Assembly (NCBI RefSeq): GCF_008704655.1 | Contig: NZ_CP023688.1 | Coordinates: forward strand, 1,054,001 to 1,118,000 | Source: Streptomyces rimosus | GTDB taxonomy: Bacteria; Actinomycetota; Actinomycetes; Streptomycetales; Streptomycetaceae | Length of the DNA: 64,000 bases | Reading direction: 5' to 3' | Part shown: positions 53,585 through 62,066 of the stretch, piece by piece | Layout of the letters: each line of letters opens with the position of its first letter | Numbering within the stretch: position 1 is the first letter of the stretch | Made by a program: the position numbers and the translations under genes | Notes under the pieces: generated by a model | The model's input: the letters and a program-made list of their open reading frames with translations, nothing else | What the model was told of the DNA's origin: nothing | Database searches by the model: none

Positions 53585-55420
53585 ATGCACATTCGCGACC
53601 TTCCCCATGCCGATCCAGGGGTCCCGGACGTCCGTTCCGGCGGCCGGCTGCTGCGGTGGCTGTACCGGCAGCAGCTCGGCGGCCAGACCAAAGCGCTGTG
53701 CTGGGGGCTGGTGCACACCGGTGGCGTGGCGTCCTTCCCCGTCCCGGTCGGTATCGCGGTGCAGGCCGTCGTGGACCGCTCCGGCTCCCGGCTGCTGCTC
53801 GCGGGCGGCCTGTTGCTGCTGCTCGGCGCCCTGGTGGCGATCGGCGACGTGATGCTGCACCGGGCCGCGGTCACCAACTGGATCACGTCCGTGGCCCGCA
53901 TCCAGCAGTTGCTGGCCCGCAAGACGACGGAACTGGGCTCCGCCATGACCCGTCGGGTCGCCGCCGGAGAAGTGGTGGCGGTGTCCACGGGTGACCTGGA
54001 GAAGATCGGATGGTTCGTCGAGGCCGTCTCGCGTTTCGGCGCCGCGGCGCTGACCTCCGTCGGAGTCTGTGTGGCGCTGGTGGTCTACCAGCCCGCGCTG
54101 GGCGTGGTGGTGGCCGTCGGCGTGCCCGTACTGGCGCTGGCCGTCCTGCCGTTGCTGCCGCCCGCCACCCGCCGCGCCGACGAGCAGCGCGAGAAGGCGG
54201 GCCGGGCCACCGAACTGGCCTCCGACACCGTCGCGGGCCTGCGCGTCCTGCGCGGCATCGGCGGCGAGGAACTCTTCCTCGGCCGCTACCGGCGCGCGTC
54301 CCAGGACGTCCGCCGGGCCGCCGTACGCAGCGCCCGCATGTGGTCCACGATCTCCGCCGTACAGGTACTCCTCCCGGGGCTCCTGCTGATCGCGGTGGTC
54401 TGGTACGGCACCGGGCTCGCCCTCGACGGCCGGGTGCGGGTCGGTGAACTGGTCACCGTCTACAGCGCGGTCGCCTTCCTGCTGTACCCGCTGAGGCACT
54501 TCGAAGAGATCGCCATGGCGTATTCCTTCTCCCGGCCGTCGGCCAAACGCGCCGCCCGTGTGCTGGCGCTGCGCCGTCCGGCCGACGGGCGGATCGCCGC
54601 GCCCGGCACGTTCGGCGGCGACCTGACCGACCCGGTCAGCGGGGTGCGCGCACCGGCCGGACGGCTGACCGCCGTGGTGTGCGGCGACCCGGACGCGGCC
54701 GGACGGCTCGCCGACCGGCTCGGCGGCCACCCCGCCGACGCGCCCGAGGGCACGCCGTCGGTCCTGCTCGGCGGCACACCGCTGGACGACGTACCGCGCG
54801 AGGCCGCCCGCACCGCCGTACTCGTCCAGGACAAGGACCCGGTCCTGCTGTCCGGGACGCTCGGCGAGCTGCTGGACATCCCGGCGTCCGGGTCCGTACG
54901 GGCCGAGGAGGCGCTGGCGGCGGCGCAGTGCGGCGACGTGCTGGCCGCGCTGGCGCAGGGCTCGGCCGACGGCTCCGGCGATCCGATGGCCAGTCACATC
55001 ACCGAGCGCGGCCGGTCGCTGTCCGGCGGGCAGCGGCAGCGGCTGGCGCTGGCCAGGTCGCTGGTCGCGGACCCCGAGGTGCTGGTCCTGGACGAGCCGA
55101 CCAGCGCCGTCGACTCGCACACCGAGGCCCGGATCGCGGACGGGCTGCGCGCGCTGCGCACCGGCCGTACGACAGTGGTCCTGACCTCCAGCCCGCTGCT
55201 GCTGGACCGTGCCGACCACGTCGTCCTCCTCGTCGAGGGCCGGGTGGCGGGCACCGGCACCCACCGTGAACTCCTGCGCGGCAACGCGGCGTACCGCGCC
55301 GTGGTCACCCGCGAGACCGACGCGGACGACGGGCCCAAGGCCGCCTCCCTGGCGGGCCGGGCCGCGTCCGGCGGGCACTTCGCCCGTACCGGCACCGACC
55401 AGATCGAGGAGACCGCATGA
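53585..55420 (+). CDS. Heterodimeric ABC exporter subunit with degenerate Walker A
   Basis: A 611-residue half-transporter: six helices (~35-310) then an ABC domain. Where Walker A should be, the sequence is VVCGDPDAAGRLADRL, with no GKST. The His-switch region reads VVLTSSPLLLDRAD with no histidine. By contrast the signature LSGGQRQRLALARSL and Walker B VLVLDEPTS are intact. It therefore cannot bind ATP normally at its own Walker site but can supply the signature to its partner. Its stop overlaps the partner's start (ATGA). Substrate unknown. Confidence 0.92.
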   Translation: MHIRDLPHADPGVPDVRSGGRLLRWLYRQQLGGQTKALCWGLVHTGGVASFPVPVGIAVQAVVDRSGSRLLLAGGLLLLLGALVAIGDVMLHRAAVTNWITSVARIQQLLARKTTELGSAMTRRVAAGEVVAVSTGDLEKIGWFVEAVSRFGAAALTSVGVCVALVVYQPALGVVVAVGVPVLALAVLPLLPPATRRADEQREKAGRATELASDTVAGLRVLRGIGGEELFLGRYRRASQDVRRAAVRSARMWSTISAVQVLLPGLLLIAVVWYGTGLALDGRVRVGELVTVYSAVAFLLYPLRHFEEIAMAYSFSRPSAKRAARVLALRRPADGRIAAPGTFGGDLTDPVSGVRAPAGRLTAVVCGDPDAAGRLADRLGGHPADAPEGTPSVLLGGTPLDDVPREAARTAVLVQDKDPVLLSGTLGELLDIPASGSVRAEEALAAAQCGDVLAALAQGSADGSGDPMASHITERGRSLSGGQRQRLALARSLVADPEVLVLDEPTSAVDSHTEARIADGLRALRTGRTTVVLTSSPLLLDRADHVVLLVEGRVAGTGTHRELLRGNAAYRAVVTRETDADDGPKAASLAGRAASGGHFARTGTDQIEETA

Positions 55421-57198
55421 TCGGCCTGGCGCCACCGGAGCACGATCCGGACGCTCCGCGGACGGCCGCGACCCTGCCGGTCGGCTCGCCCGCGACCGTA
55501 CGCGCCTACGTGGGCGGGCTGGTCCGCCGCCACCGCGGGGCCTTCGTCCTGCTGGTGACCGTCAACGCGGTCGCCGTCCTGGCCTCCATGGCCGGACCGT
55601 TCCTGCTCGGGAACGTCGTGGAGGACCTGGGCAACGGCGTGCGCGACCTCCACCTGGAGTGGACGATCGGGCTGTTCGTCCTCGCGCTGGCCGTGCAGGC
55701 CGTGTTCGTACGCCTGGTACGGCTGCGCGGCGCGATGCTCGGCGAGGAGATGCTGGCGGACCTGCGCGAGGACTTCCTCGTACGGTCCGTCGCCCTGCCA
55801 CCGGGCGTACTGGAGCGGGCCGGGACCGGCGACCTGCTGTCCCGCATCACCACGGACATCGACCGGCTGTCGGAGGCGATGCGCGAGGCCGTGCCGCAGC
55901 TGGCGATCGGCGTGGTCTGGATCGCGCTGCTGCTCGGCGGGATGACCGTCACCGCGCCACCGCTGGCCCTGTCCGTGCTGATCGCGCTGCCCGTGCTGCT
56001 CGTCGGCTGCCGCTGGTACTTCAAGCGGGCCCCGCACGCCTACCGCTCGGAGGCGGCCGGGTACGCCGCGGTCTCGGCCGCGCTGACCGAGTCGGTGGAC
56101 GCGGGGCGCACCATCGAGGCGCACCGGCTGGGCGCGCGCCGCATCCGGCTCTCCGAACAGCGCATCCGAACCTGGACCCAATGGGAGCGCTACACCCTCT
56201 ACCTGCGCTCGGTGCTCTTCCCGGTCGTCAATGTGACGCATGTGCTGATCCTGGGCGCGGTGCTGCTGCTCGGCGGCCTGTTCGTGCTGCGCGGCTGGCT
56301 GACACCGGGACAGCTGACGACGGGCGCGCTGCTCGCGCAGATGATGAGCGAGCCCGTGTCGATCATCCTGCGCTGGTACGACGAGCTCCAGGTGGCCCAG
56401 GTCTCCATCGCGCGGCTGGTGGGCGTACGGGAGATCGAGCCGGACGCCGCCGACGAGCGGGCCGAGCCCGACGGCCGGGACGTGCGGGCGGACGATGTGC
56501 GCTTCGGTTACCGGGCGGGCGTGGACGTGCTGCACGAGGTCTCGCTGCGGGTGCGGCCCGGCACGCGGATGGCGCTGGTCGGTCCTTCCGGGGCGGGCAA
56601 GTCGACGCTCGGGCGGCTGCTCGCCGGTATCTACGCGCCGCGCACCGGCGAGATCACGCTCGGCGGCGCGGAACTGTCCCGGATGCCCGCGGAGCGGGTG
56701 CGCGCGCACGTGGCACTGGTCAACCAGGAGCACCACGTCTTCGTGGGCTCGCTGCGCGACAACCTGCTGCTGGCCCGTACGGATGCCGGGGACGCGGAGC
56801 TGTGGGCCGCGCTCGGCGCGGTGGACGCGGACGAGTGGGCGCGAGCCCTGGAATCGGGCCTGGACACCGAGGTCGGCTCCGGCGGCCATGCCCTCACCCC
56901 GGCCCAGGCCCAGCAGATCGCGCTGGCCCGGCTGGTCCTGGCCGACCCGCACACCCTCGTCCTGGACGAGGCGACCTCCCTGCTGGACCCGCGCGCGGCC
57001 CGCCACCTGGAACGCTCACTGGGCCGGGTGCTGGACGGCCGTACGGTCGTGGCCATCGCCCACCGGCTGCACACGGCCCACGACGCGGACGTGATCGCGG
57101 TGGTCGAGGAAGGCCGCATCAGCGAACTGGGCAGCCATCAGGAACTGGTCGCTGCGGACGGGGCCTACGCGGCGTTGTGGCGGTCCTGGCACGGATAG
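55417..57198 (+). CDS. Heterodimeric ABC exporter subunit with degenerate signature
   Basis: A 593-residue half-transporter: six helices (~30-320) then an ABC domain with intact GPSGAGKST (Walker A), TLVLDEATS (Walker B) and AIAHRL (His switch), but HALTPAQAQQIALAR instead of the LSGGQ signature. With the preceding subunit it forms one complete ATP site (this Walker A with the partner's signature) and one fully dead site. Translationally coupled to the first subunit and followed by a strong hairpin, so the two form a two-gene operon. Confidence 0.93.
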   Translation: MIGLAPPEHDPDAPRTAATLPVGSPATVRAYVGGLVRRHRGAFVLLVTVNAVAVLASMAGPFLLGNVVEDLGNGVRDLHLEWTIGLFVLALAVQAVFVRLVRLRGAMLGEEMLADLREDFLVRSVALPPGVLERAGTGDLLSRITTDIDRLSEAMREAVPQLAIGVVWIALLLGGMTVTAPPLALSVLIALPVLLVGCRWYFKRAPHAYRSEAAGYAAVSAALTESVDAGRTIEAHRLGARRIRLSEQRIRTWTQWERYTLYLRSVLFPVVNVTHVLILGAVLLLGGLFVLRGWLTPGQLTTGALLAQMMSEPVSIILRWYDELQVAQVSIARLVGVREIEPDAADERAEPDGRDVRADDVRFGYRAGVDVLHEVSLRVRPGTRMALVGPSGAGKSTLGRLLAGIYAPRTGEITLGGAELSRMPAERVRAHVALVNQEHHVFVGSLRDNLLLARTDAGDAELWAALGAVDADEWARALESGLDTEVGSGGHALTPAQAQQIALARLVLADPHTLVLDEATSLLDPRAARHLERSLGRVLDGRTVVAIAHRLHTAHDADVIAVVEEGRISELGSHQELVAADGAYAALWRSWHG

Positions 57199-57209
57199 GG
57201 GGACGTGGG

Positions 57210-57238
57210 CGGGCGGGGGCCGGACCGGCCCCCGCCCG
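57210..57238. terminator. Bidirectional hairpin between convergent genes
   Basis: Perfect complementary 14-base arms (CGGGCGGGGGCCGG and its complement) almost touching, so the loop opens from within the arms. It separates the ABC pair from the convergent YdjM-like gene. Confidence 0.75.
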
Positions 57239-57265
57239 GCCGGGGCACCCGAAGTGCGGCCCCGG

Positions 57266-58060
57266 CTATCCGAGGTACCCCAGTGCGCCCAGCCCGCCGA
57301 TCCCGCCCAGCAGCATGAACACGGGCATCAGGACCTTGATCTCCACCCAGCTCCCGGCACGGAAGCGCATGCCCTTCGGCGGTCCCACCGGGTACCAGCG
57401 CTTGCGGCCTATCGGGATGGGCCACAGGACCGGGCAGCCGGAGACGGTCAGCGCGTCGCCGATGTCGTGGACCAGCGCGCCCAGCACGATCGGCAGGCCC
57501 AGCCACAGGTACTCCTGGCCGGGGTCGGTGAACAGCCAGCCCGCGCCGTTGCCCGGCTCGTCCAGGACGCCGGCGAGGATCCAGGCCGTCGCGGCGCCCA
57601 GCAGCCACACCAGGACGTCGCTGGAGACCCGGGCCGCCCGCCACAGCAGGCCCTCGATGGCCAGCACCATGTGGACGAAGAGGATGCCGAGAACCGCCCA
57701 GCGTCCGCCCTGCACCGCCAGGAGCGACATGCCGGCGCCGACCAGGACGGCCCACACCCACGTATGGGTGAGGGTGCGGTGGCCGCCGGAGCGGTGGGCG
57801 TCGCCGCGCATCTTGGTGGCCTTGTAGACGGCGTGCGAGAGGGCGTCGACCGCGCCGCACAGCGCGCGCGAGAGCGGTCCGAAGGCGCGCGATATCGTCG
57901 CCGACTTGTGGTCGAGGTCGGGTGCCAGCGCCGCGCCGGCGCAGATCAGCGCGCCGACGACGAGGACCGGCCAGGGCATCGGATACCCGGCGGCCGCCGT
58001 CGCCGCACCCACCCCCAGCCAGGCCGCGGCCCCGGACAGCGAGTGCGCCGGTCCCATCAT
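57266..58060 (-). CDS. YdjM-like membrane metal-dependent hydrolase (DUF457)
   Basis: A 264-residue integral membrane protein with about seven hydrophobic stretches. The family's metal-site blocks are visible: MGPAHSLSGAAAW, APDLDHKSATI, GGHRTLTHTWVW and GALVHDIGDALT. Relatives (YdjM) are SOS-regulated in E. coli, but the reaction is unknown. The double ATG at 58060 with GGGGAA upstream is chosen over a longer reading that adds a hydrophilic 33 residues. Convergent with the ABC pair and divergent from the DUF3516 helicase. Confidence 0.85.
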   Translation of the reverse strand: MMGPAHSLSGAAAWLGVGAATAAAGYPMPWPVLVVGALICAGAALAPDLDHKSATISRAFGPLSRALCGAVDALSHAVYKATKMRGDAHRSGGHRTLTHTWVWAVLVGAGMSLLAVQGGRWAVLGILFVHMVLAIEGLLWRAARVSSDVLVWLLGAATAWILAGVLDEPGNGAGWLFTDPGQEYLWLGLPIVLGALVHDIGDALTVSGCPVLWPIPIGRKRWYPVGPPKGMRFRAGSWVEIKVLMPVFMLLGGIGGLGALGYLG

Positions 58061-58232
58061 GGTCGTTCCCCATCCCGGTTCTGCTGGACACGAAGCCCGG
58101 TCCCCATCGACGGGACACGGAGCTCGGAACCCGGATTCCTGACGCCGGGCCGGCGACACAGCGTAGCCTTTGATGATCTAGGTCCGACCCGCCGGTTGTC
58201 GGATCCGGACCCGGCCAAGGCAGTATGGGGGC

Positions 58233-60746
58233 GTGACCCTCATCGATCATCTCCCGAACGACGCCGACCCCGATGCCCTCTTCGAAGCCTTTTCGAGCTG
58301 GGCCGAACAGCAGGGCATCGCGCTCTACCCTGCTCAGGAGGAGGCGCTGATCGAGGTGGTCTCGGGGGCGAACGTCATCCTGTCCACCCCCACCGGATCG
58401 GGAAAGAGCCTGGTCGCGGCGGGTGCGCACTTCACCGCGCTGGCCCGCGACGAGGTCACTTTCTACACCGCGCCGATCAAGGCACTGGTCTCGGAGAAGT
58501 TCTTCGACCTGTGCAAGCTCTTCGGTACGGAGAACGTCGGCATGCTCACCGGCGACGCCTCCGTCAACGCGGACGCGCCGGTCATCTGCTGCACGGCCGA
58601 GGTGCTGGCCTCCATAGCGCTGCGGGACGGCAAGGACGCCGACATCGGCCAGGTCGTCATGGACGAGTTCCACTTCTACGCCGAGCCGGACCGCGGCTGG
58701 GCCTGGCAGATCCCGCTGCTGGAACTGCCGCAGGCGCAGTTCGTACTGATGTCGGCAACGCTGGGCGACATGTCCCGGTTCGAGGAGGATCTGACCCGGC
58801 GCACCGGCCGTCCGACGACGGTCGTACGGTCCGCGACCCGGCCCGTGCCGCTGTCGTACGAATACCGGGCGACCCCGCTCACGGAGACCCTGACCGAGCT
58901 GCTGGAGACCCGGCAGGCCCCGGTCTACATCGTGCACTTCACGCAGGCGGCGGCCGTGGAGCGGGCGCAGGCGCTGATGAGCATCAACATGTGCACCCGC
59001 GCCGAGAAGGACGAGATCGCGGCGCTGATCGGCAACTTCCGCTTCACGACCAAGTTCGGACGCAACCTGTCCCGCTACGTCCGGCACGGGATCGGCGTCC
59101 ACCACGCGGGCATGCTGCCCAAATACCGCCGGCTCGTCGAGAAGCTCGCCCAGGCCGGGCTGCTGAAGGTGATCTGCGGCACGGACACGCTCGGCGTCGG
59201 CGTCAACGTCCCCATCCGTACGGTGCTGTTCACCGCGCTCACCAAGTACGACGGGACGCGGGTGCGCACGCTGCGGGCGCGGGAGTTCCACCAGATCGCG
59301 GGCCGCGCGGGCCGGGCCGGGTTCGACACGGCCGGGTTCGTCGTCGCCCAGGCGCCCGAGCACGTCGTGGAGAACGAGAAGGCCCTCGCCAAGGCCGGCG
59401 ACGACCCCAAGAAGCGCCGCAAGGTCGTCCGCAAGAAGGCGCCGGAGGGCTTCGTCAACTGGGGCCAGAACACCTTCGAGAAGCTGATCGCCTCCGAGCC
59501 GGAGCCGCTGACCTCCCGCTTCCGGGTGACCCACGCGATGCTGCTGTCCGTGATCGCGCGGCCGGGCAACGCCTTCGAGGCGATGCGCAAGCTGCTGGAG
59601 GACAACCACGAGCCGCGCCGCAACCAGCTGCGGCACATCCGCCGCGCCATCGCGATCTACCGCTCGCTGCTGGACGGCGGCATCGTCGAGCGCCTGGACG
59701 AGCCGGACGCGGAGGGGCGGATCGTCCGCCTGACCGTCGACCTCCAGCAGGACTTCGCGCTCAACCAGCCGCTGTCCACCTTCGCGCTCGCCGCGTTCGA
59801 CCTGCTCGACCCGCAGTCGCCCTCGTACGCGCTGGACATGGTCTCGGTGGTGGAGTCCACCCTCGACGACCCGCGGCAGATCCTCGCGGCCCAGCAGAAC
59901 AAGGCCAAGGGCGAGGCGGTGGCCCAGATGAAGGCCGACGGCGTCGAGTACGAGGAGCGCATGGAGCGCCTCATGGACGTCGAGTACCCGAAGCCGCTGG
60001 AAGAGCTGCTGCTGCACGCCTACAACCTCTACCGCAAGAGCCACCCGTGGGTCGGCGACCACCCGGTGTCGCCGAAGTCGGTCATCCGCGACATGTACGA
60101 GCGCGCGATGACCTTCACCGAGTTCACCTCGTTCTACGAGCTCGCGCGCACCGAGGGCATCGTCCTGCGCTACCTGGCGAGCGCGTACAAGGCGCTGGAC
60201 CACACCGTGCCGGACGATCTGAAGTCCGAGGACTTCGAGGACATCATCGCCTGGCTGGGCGAGATGGTCCGCCAGGTGGACTCCAGCCTGCTGGACGAGT
60301 GGGAGCAGCTGGCCAACCCCGAGGTGGAGACGGCCGAGCAGGCCATGGAGCACGCGGACGAGGTCAAGCCGGTCACCACCAACGTGCGCGCCTTCCGCGT
60401 ACTGGTCCGCAACGCCCTCTTCCGGCGGGTCGAGCTGGCGGCGCTGGACAAGGTCGAGGAGCTCGGCGAGATGGACGCCGAGTCCGGCTGGGACGCGGAC
60501 GCCTGGGGCGAGGCGATGGACGCGTACTGGGACGAGTACGACGAACTGGGCACCGGTCCGGATGCGCGCGGCCCCAAGCTGTTGCAGATTCAGGAGGAGC
60601 CCGAGCACGGGCTGTGGAAGGTGCGGCAGACGTTCGCCGACCCCAACGGCGACCACGACTGGGGCATCTCCGCGGAGGTGGACCTGGCGGCCTCCGACGA
60701 GGAGGGGCGCGCGGTGGTGCGCGTCACCGATGTGGGGCAGCTCTGA
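58233..60746 (+). CDS. DEAD/DEAH-box helicase with DUF3516
   Basis: An 837-residue superfamily 2 helicase. STPTGSGKSLVAAG (Walker A), VVMDEFHFY (a DEFH variant of the DEAH box), LMSATLGD (motif III), GVHHAGMLPKYR and QIAGRAGRAGF (motifs V/VI) are all intact. The C-terminal ~400 residues form DUF3516, found in actinobacterial RNA-helicase-like proteins. GTG start at the beginning of a soluble N-terminus. It is followed 35 bases on by the acyl-CoA thioesterase gene and probably shares its transcript. Role probably in RNA metabolism. Confidence 0.9.
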   Translation: MTLIDHLPNDADPDALFEAFSSWAEQQGIALYPAQEEALIEVVSGANVILSTPTGSGKSLVAAGAHFTALARDEVTFYTAPIKALVSEKFFDLCKLFGTENVGMLTGDASVNADAPVICCTAEVLASIALRDGKDADIGQVVMDEFHFYAEPDRGWAWQIPLLELPQAQFVLMSATLGDMSRFEEDLTRRTGRPTTVVRSATRPVPLSYEYRATPLTETLTELLETRQAPVYIVHFTQAAAVERAQALMSINMCTRAEKDEIAALIGNFRFTTKFGRNLSRYVRHGIGVHHAGMLPKYRRLVEKLAQAGLLKVICGTDTLGVGVNVPIRTVLFTALTKYDGTRVRTLRAREFHQIAGRAGRAGFDTAGFVVAQAPEHVVENEKALAKAGDDPKKRRKVVRKKAPEGFVNWGQNTFEKLIASEPEPLTSRFRVTHAMLLSVIARPGNAFEAMRKLLEDNHEPRRNQLRHIRRAIAIYRSLLDGGIVERLDEPDAEGRIVRLTVDLQQDFALNQPLSTFALAAFDLLDPQSPSYALDMVSVVESTLDDPRQILAAQQNKAKGEAVAQMKADGVEYEERMERLMDVEYPKPLEELLLHAYNLYRKSHPWVGDHPVSPKSVIRDMYERAMTFTEFTSFYELARTEGIVLRYLASAYKALDHTVPDDLKSEDFEDIIAWLGEMVRQVDSSLLDEWEQLANPEVETAEQAMEHADEVKPVTTNVRAFRVLVRNALFRRVELAALDKVEELGEMDAESGWDADAWGEAMDAYWDEYDELGTGPDARGPKLLQIQEEPEHGLWKVRQTFADPNGDHDWGISAEVDLAASDEEGRAVVRVTDVGQL

Positions 60747-60780
60747 GGCTGCCCGGACACCTGACGGAGGACGTACGGTC

Positions 60781-61698
60781 ATGACCAACCCCGCCGAGCG
60801 CCTGGTGGATCTGCTGGACCTGGAGCAGATCGAGGTGAACATCTTCCGCGGCCGCAGCCCGCGGGAAAGCCTCCAGCGCGTCTTCGGCGGGCAGGTCGCC
60901 GGACAGGCGCTGGTCGCGGCCGGGCGGACCACGGAGGGCGACCGGCCCGTACATTCGCTGCACGCGTACTTCCTGCGCCCCGGGCGGCCCGGGGTGCCGA
61001 TCGTGTACCAGGTCGAGCGGGTACGGGACGGCCGGTCCTTCACCACCCGCCGGGTCGTCGCCGTCCAGCAGGGGCGCACGATCTTCAACCTGACCGCCTC
61101 CTTCCACCGGCCCGAACCGGGCGTCGAGCACCAGCTGCCGATGCGCCGCGAGGTGCCGCCCCCGGAGGAGCTGCCGACCGTCGCGGACGAGGTGCGCGGG
61201 CACCTGGGCGGGCTGCCCGAGGCGCTGGACCGGATGGCCCGGCGCATGCCGTTCGACATCCGCTACGTCGACCGGCTGCGCTGGACGCCGGAGGAGATCG
61301 AGGGCGCGGAGCCGCGCAGCGCGGTGTGGATGCGGGCGGTCGGGCCGCTGGGCGACGACCCGCTGGTCCACACGTGCGCGCTGACCTACGCGAGTGACAT
61401 GACCCTGCTGGACGCCGTCCGCATCCCGATCGAGCCGCTGTGGGGTCCGCGCGGCTTCGACATGGCCTCGCTCGACCACGCGATGTGGTTCCACCGCCCC
61501 TTCCGCGCCGACGAGTGGTTCCTGTACGACCAGGAGTCCCCCATCGCCACCGGCGGCCGCGGCCTGGCCCGCGGCCGCATCTACGACCGCGCGGGCAACC
61601 TCCTCGTATCCGTCGTCCAGGAGGGCCTGCTCCGCCCCCACACCAACGCCCCGAGCCTGGAACGGCCGTACGGGGAGGAGGCGGGCGGGGAGTCCTGA
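60781..61698 (+). CDS. tesB: Acyl-CoA thioesterase II (TesB type)
   Basis: A 305-residue double-hotdog protein. RVFGGQVAGQALVAA, VHSLHAYFLRPG, FTTRRVVAVQQG and SLDHAMWFHRPFRADEW match the TesB family, with the C-terminal active-site Asp/Thr/Gln region near SLDHAMWFH. It hydrolyses acyl-CoAs to free acids and CoA in the cytoplasm. GGAGG precedes the ATG. It follows the DUF3516 helicase on the same strand, an arrangement I recall in other actinomycetes. Confidence 0.93.
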   Translation: MTNPAERLVDLLDLEQIEVNIFRGRSPRESLQRVFGGQVAGQALVAAGRTTEGDRPVHSLHAYFLRPGRPGVPIVYQVERVRDGRSFTTRRVVAVQQGRTIFNLTASFHRPEPGVEHQLPMRREVPPPEELPTVADEVRGHLGGLPEALDRMARRMPFDIRYVDRLRWTPEEIEGAEPRSAVWMRAVGPLGDDPLVHTCALTYASDMTLLDAVRIPIEPLWGPRGFDMASLDHAMWFHRPFRADEWFLYDQESPIATGGRGLARGRIYDRAGNLLVSVVQEGLLRPHTNAPSLERPYGEEAGGES

Positions 61699-62066
61699 GC
61701 GGATTTCCCACTCGGCGGAGACGATCCTTCACAGCCGGGCGCGGGGGGCGAGAATTCCCGGCCCGGGGCCACCGGAGTTCCCGCAGTTCGGACACCAACT
61801 GCGGCCGCGACTCCGCCCGCTGAACCGGCCCGCGAAACGCGCCCGGAATTCACCGATCGGAACTGGCCACTCGCCACATATCCCTTCTGCCACTACATAC
61901 CCAACGGCCCCACGGGTGCCACAAAGCGCCATAGCGGCACTCGACACCGGTCTACAGGTATGAGATAGTCGCTTGTTGAACAGAAGCTGACGTTATCGCG
62001 CGATTTTGGGCTTACCCACACTTACGTCCAGGAAGTCGAACACGCCCTGGCGTTGAGGAGTACAAG
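61699..62066 (+). promoter_or_regulatory. Intergenic region with a candidate promoter for the ANL-ALDH gene
   Basis: About 370 bases. The right part contains TCGACA (61941-61946) and GATAGT (61964-61969) with a 17-base spacer, a plausible vegetative promoter on the + strand. A GAGGAG ribosome site lies at 62055-62060. No other gene is evident. Confidence 0.5.

Noticed and set aside
57165..61259. Long minus-strand open frame opposite the helicase and thioesterase
   Set aside because: It spans two clear plus-strand genes and also runs in another frame through the YdjM-like gene, so it is a shadow.
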